Part shown: piece after piece, positions 6,177 to 8,476 of the stretch
How the letters are laid out: every line of letters starts with the position of its first letter
Numbering within the stretch: the first letter of the stretch is position 1
DNA from: Kiritimatiellia bacterium
GTDB taxonomy: Bacteria > Verrucomicrobiota > Kiritimatiellia > RFP12 > UBA1067
Direction of reading: 5' to 3'
Assembly (NCBI GenBank): GCA_024405335.1
Contig: JAKSOX010000073.1
Coordinates: 1-8,476 of the forward strand
Length of the DNA: 8,476 bases
Position numbers and translations under genes: made by a program
Notes under the pieces: generated by a model
The model's input: the letters and a program-made list of their open reading frames with translations, nothing else
Told to the model about the DNA's origin: nothing
Database searches by the model: none

Positions 6177-7382
6177 GTGTCCTCCGATCCCACGTGGAAA
6201 ACGCTGGCGCTGGTGGCGTTCGCGGTGGCGGTTGGCGTCGTCGGCTTCGTGGCGATCGGACGGTTGAGCGGACACGAGCGCGCCCGCGCGAACGAGGCGT
6301 ACAACCGCGAGACGCTGAAGGCCGTGCAGCATTTGCGCCGGACGGCCTTCCCCGAGGAAACGCGCCCCGTGTTTCTGTGGGACGCCAAACGGGGATTGGC
6401 GGCTTCCGCCAATTTGCCGCCCGGACTGGCCGCGGCCCTGAACGACACGAACCGCGTTTGGCGGTCGGACGACCCCGCGCGGCGGCGATCCGGCGTCGCC
6501 GACGTCGGCGGCGCGCGGCTGGCGTGGCGCTACGACAAGGACGGGAAAGTCATCGGCTTCGCGGCCGATCCGCTTGAGGACACTCCGTACGGCGAGGATT
6601 TGTGGATATATTCGACGTTCGGCGCGATGACGCTGTTCGCCATGCTCATGGCTTTGGCGTTCGGCGCGCTGCTCGAAAAGGACTGGCGGCGCACGCAGGC
6701 GGAAGACCGGCGGCGGGCCGCCTTCCTGAACGCCGTCGCGCACGATCTCAAAATGCCAATCGGAGCCGTGGGCCTGTGGACGGCGCTTCTGCGCGACGGC
6801 AAGGCGGAAGCGGAAAAGGCGGCCGCCGTGATTCTCCGCGAAAACGGCCGCATGTCGCGCATGGTGCAGAACCTGCTCGAATTCGGCCGCCTGGAACTGG
6901 GGCGGCGGCAATACGATTTCGGTCCCGTGGATTTGGGCGCGGTGGCGCGGGAAACGGCGGATGCCATCGGGTATGCGTTCGAGGCGCACGGACTTTCCGT
7001 CGAAGCCGCTCGTGATTGCGTGGCGCGCGCCGACGCCGACGCCGTGCGGCGCATCGTCGCCAATCTGGCGGGGAACGCCGCCAAATACGCGGCTGACGAC
7101 GGCCCGGTGGAAATGGCCGCGGACCGCGCGGGCAACCGCGTGCGCCTGACGGTTTCGGACCGGGGACCGGGGTTGGCCGAGGCGGATATCGAACGGTGCT
7201 TCGAGAAACACTGGCGCGGAACTGGCGACGCCGCGCGCGTCACGGGCGGCTGCGGACTGGGACTCCCCGTCGCCCGGGGATTGGCGCGCGCCATGGGCGG
7301 CGACGTGCGGGCGTGCGCGCGCGAAGGCGGCGGAACCGCGTTCGTGCTGGAACTGCCAGCCATGGAGGAGGCGGAAACGTGA
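6177..7382 (+). CDS. Membrane sensor histidine kinase
   Basis: This 401-residue protein has two membrane segments (about 9-28 and 144-166) flanking an extracytoplasmic domain of roughly 115 residues with no recognisable fold. A short 12-15 residue linker without an evident HAMP domain leads to a dimerisation/phosphoacceptor domain with FLNAVAHDLKMP, where His189 is the expected phosphorylation site. The ATPase domain holds the N box NLAGNAAKY (296-304, Asn300), a G1 box SDRGPGL (327-333), an F-box-like RCFEKHW (340-346) and a G2 box GGCGLGL (357-363). All key residues are present, so it should be active, signalling by phosphotransfer to a response regulator. None is encoded in the window, so the partner is elsewhere or outside it. 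The start is GTG at 6177, nine bases after GAGGG (6163-6167) and 12 bases after the preceding stop. Its position suggests that it senses an envelope or glycan signal; that is inference. Confidence 0.9.
   Translation: MSSDPTWKTLALVAFAVAVGVVGFVAIGRLSGHERARANEAYNRETLKAVQHLRRTAFPEETRPVFLWDAKRGLAASANLPPGLAAALNDTNRVWRSDDPARRRSGVADVGGARLAWRYDKDGKVIGFAADPLEDTPYGEDLWIYSTFGAMTLFAMLMALAFGALLEKDWRRTQAEDRRRAAFLNAVAHDLKMPIGAVGLWTALLRDGKAEAEKAAAVILRENGRMSRMVQNLLEFGRLELGRRQYDFGPVDLGAVARETADAIGYAFEAHGLSVEAARDCVARADADAVRRIVANLAGNAAKYAADDGPVEMAADRAGNRVRLTVSDRGPGLAEADIERCFEKHWRGTGDAARVTGGCGLGLPVARGLARAMGGDVRACAREGGGTAFVLELPAMEEAET
7364..7371 (+). promoter_or_regulatory. Strong Shine-Dalgarno site that fixes the GTG start at 7379
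   Basis: GGAGGAGG lies seven bases before GTG 7379, inside the end of the kinase gene. It explains efficient initiation at a GTG codon that overlaps the kinase stop as GTGA, and it rules out the longer frame extension upstream. Confidence 0.7.
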
Positions 7383-8476
7383 AACGATTGGCCGAATGCG
7401 TGTTCGCGGGCGCGGCGCTGTTCGCCGCGGCGGCGCACGGCGGAAGCGTCGATTCCGTGGTGCGGTTGCTCGACGCCCGCGTCGCGGGAAGCGCCAGGAG
7501 CCATGCGGAGGCGGCCGCCGAGGTCGCCGCCGACGCGGCGCGCGGGAAATGTCTGCAGCAGTACGTCGTGATGTTGTTCGCCCGCGACGAAAACGCGCCG
7601 GCGGCGTTCCGTCTGGACGCCCAAACGCTTGCGGACTACCGCGCCGCCAGCGCGTCGCGCATCCGGGCGTTGGCGGAACGGACGAACAACCCCCTGGCGT
7701 GGTATCTGGTCGCCTTGGACGCCGGCGACACGAACTTGCTCAAGCGCGCTTCCGACGGCGGCAACGTGCAGGCGATGAACGCCTGGGGTACGCTGTGCGT
7801 CGAACGGGCGTCGTCTCGCGGCGTGTCCGCGAACGCCGCCGAACGGTTGCTTGCGGAAGGAACCGCGTGTTTCAAACGGGCGGCGGAACTCGGCGACGCC
7901 AACGGCAACTACAATCTCGGCGCGTGCCTGTCGCGCGGGGCGGCATCGGCCGACGCCGACGGCAAGGCGTTCGCGTGTTTTCGCAAGGCGGCGGAAAAAG
8001 GCCACACCGAGGCGATCAACGCCATCGGATCGTTTTTCCGCGAGGGGCGTTCCGTGCCGCGCGATTTGGCGGCGGCGGCGAAGTGGTTCAAAAAATCGGC
8101 GGACTGCGGCAACGCCTACGGCGCGTTCAACTACGCGCTGGCGCTGCGGCGCGGCGAAGGCGTGGAAAAGGATCCGAAAGCGGCCGCGGAATGGTTCCGC
8201 CGCGCGGCCGACGGCGGCTGCGAAGAGGCGGAAGTCGCCTACGCAGTGGCGTTGTTCAAGGGCGACGGCGTGGACGCGAACGCGGCGGAGGCGTTCCGCC
8301 GTTTCCGGATCGCCGCCGAGAAGGGAAACGCCGCCGCGATGGACAACCTGGCCGCGTGCTACGCGCGCGGACAAGGCGCGGCTGCGGACGAACGGCTGTC
8401 CTTGGAATGGAAGATGCGAGCCCGCGCCGCCCGCGGCGACCGCGCCGCGCAAACCTGGCTCGATCGGCTGAAGTGA
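7379..8476 (+). CDS. Exported Sel1-like repeat (TPR-type) protein
   Basis: The GTG start gives 365 residues with an N-terminal signal peptide (MKR, hydrophobic 8-19, cleavage likely near AHG at 19-21), so the protein is probably periplasmic. An alpha-helical region (about 25-128) is followed by about six Sel1-like repeats of 36 residues, roughly 130-173 (longer and degenerate), 174-209, 210-245, 246-281, 282-317 and 318-353. The best, 246-281, has the standard pattern A-x-x-x-x-Y-A-x-x-x-x-x-G-x-GV-x-x-D-x-x-x-A-x-x-W-x-x-x-A-A-x-x-G. Sel1 repeats form an alpha/alpha superhelix that binds other proteins; in bacteria they often serve as adaptors in envelope signalling or assembly. The GTGA overlap with the histidine kinase gene suggests coupled translation and possibly a functional pairing, for example as an accessory sensor. 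The stop is complete at the window end. Fold confidence is high; the partner is unknown. Confidence 0.88.
   Translation: MKRLAECVFAGAALFAAAAHGGSVDSVVRLLDARVAGSARSHAEAAAEVAADAARGKCLQQYVVMLFARDENAPAAFRLDAQTLADYRAASASRIRALAERTNNPLAWYLVALDAGDTNLLKRASDGGNVQAMNAWGTLCVERASSRGVSANAAERLLAEGTACFKRAAELGDANGNYNLGACLSRGAASADADGKAFACFRKAAEKGHTEAINAIGSFFREGRSVPRDLAAAAKWFKKSADCGNAYGAFNYALALRRGEGVEKDPKAAAEWFRRAADGGCEEAEVAYAVALFKGDGVDANAAEAFRRFRIAAEKGNAAAMDNLAACYARGQGAAADERLSLEWKMRARAARGDRAAQTWLDRLK

Noticed and set aside
4002..7211. A 1069-codon open frame on the minus strand opposite the glycosidase-like and kinase genes
   Set aside because: Its product is Arg/His/Val-rich with no domain signature. Long antisense open frames are expected opposite GC-rich genes. 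Plus-strand genes here have signal peptides and clear motifs.
6530..8452. A 640-codon minus-strand frame opposite the kinase and Sel1 genes
   Set aside because: Low-complexity Arg/Ala/Ser translation with no family signature, opposite two well-supported genes.

Overview
The window is a GC-rich bacterial segment that is almost entirely coding. It reads as one plus-strand run of seven genes, with gaps of 12 bases or less or with stop/start overlaps (TGATG, ATGA, GTGA). This is best explained as a single operon or part of one. No RNA gene, mobile element, CRISPR array or convincing terminator is visible, and there is no noncoding stretch longer than about 12 bases. The LpxC-like and LpxL-like genes point to a Gram-negative envelope. 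The Ala-rich secreted proteins, the large secreted glycosidase-like protein and the divergence of the enzymes suggest the Planctomycetes-Verrucomicrobiota-Chlamydiae group, perhaps Kiritimatiellota. That placement is inference from style only.

Layout: (1) 1-204 is the 3' end of a gene encoding a Gly/Asp/Ala/Lys repeat protein, built on 54-bp tandem repeats. (2) 204-1385 is a short MurC-like Mur ligase. (3) 1382-2089 is an exported Ala/Glu/Lys-rich protein with a thioredoxin-like C-terminal part that lacks a CxxC. (4) 2092-3123 is an LpxC-family deacetylase homologue. (5) 3134-4036 is an LpxL/HtrB-type acyltransferase homologue. (6) 4047-6164 is a secreted 705-residue protein that looks like a glycoside hydrolase with a GATase-like domain. 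(7) 6177-7382 is a membrane sensor histidine kinase with no response regulator in the window, translationally coupled to (8) 7379-8476, an exported Sel1-repeat protein.

Taken together, the genes suggest an envelope theme: peptidoglycan precursor ligation, lipid A deacetylation and acylation, exported proteins, and a sensor kinase that could report on the envelope. The most notable observation is that several consecutive enzyme homologues depart from their family's catalytic signatures. The LpxC homologue has a displaced zinc-ligand His and lacks the usual HKxLDxxGD pattern. The acyltransferase reads HAGNWY where HX4E/D is expected. The Mur ligase lacks roughly 70 residues of its central domain and has GTCGKSS and PHGYG in place of GTHGKTT and PHRY. 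The thioredoxin-like protein has no redox cysteine pair. This could be lineage-wide divergence of working enzymes, or a set of repurposed paralogues acting together. The sequence alone cannot decide between these.
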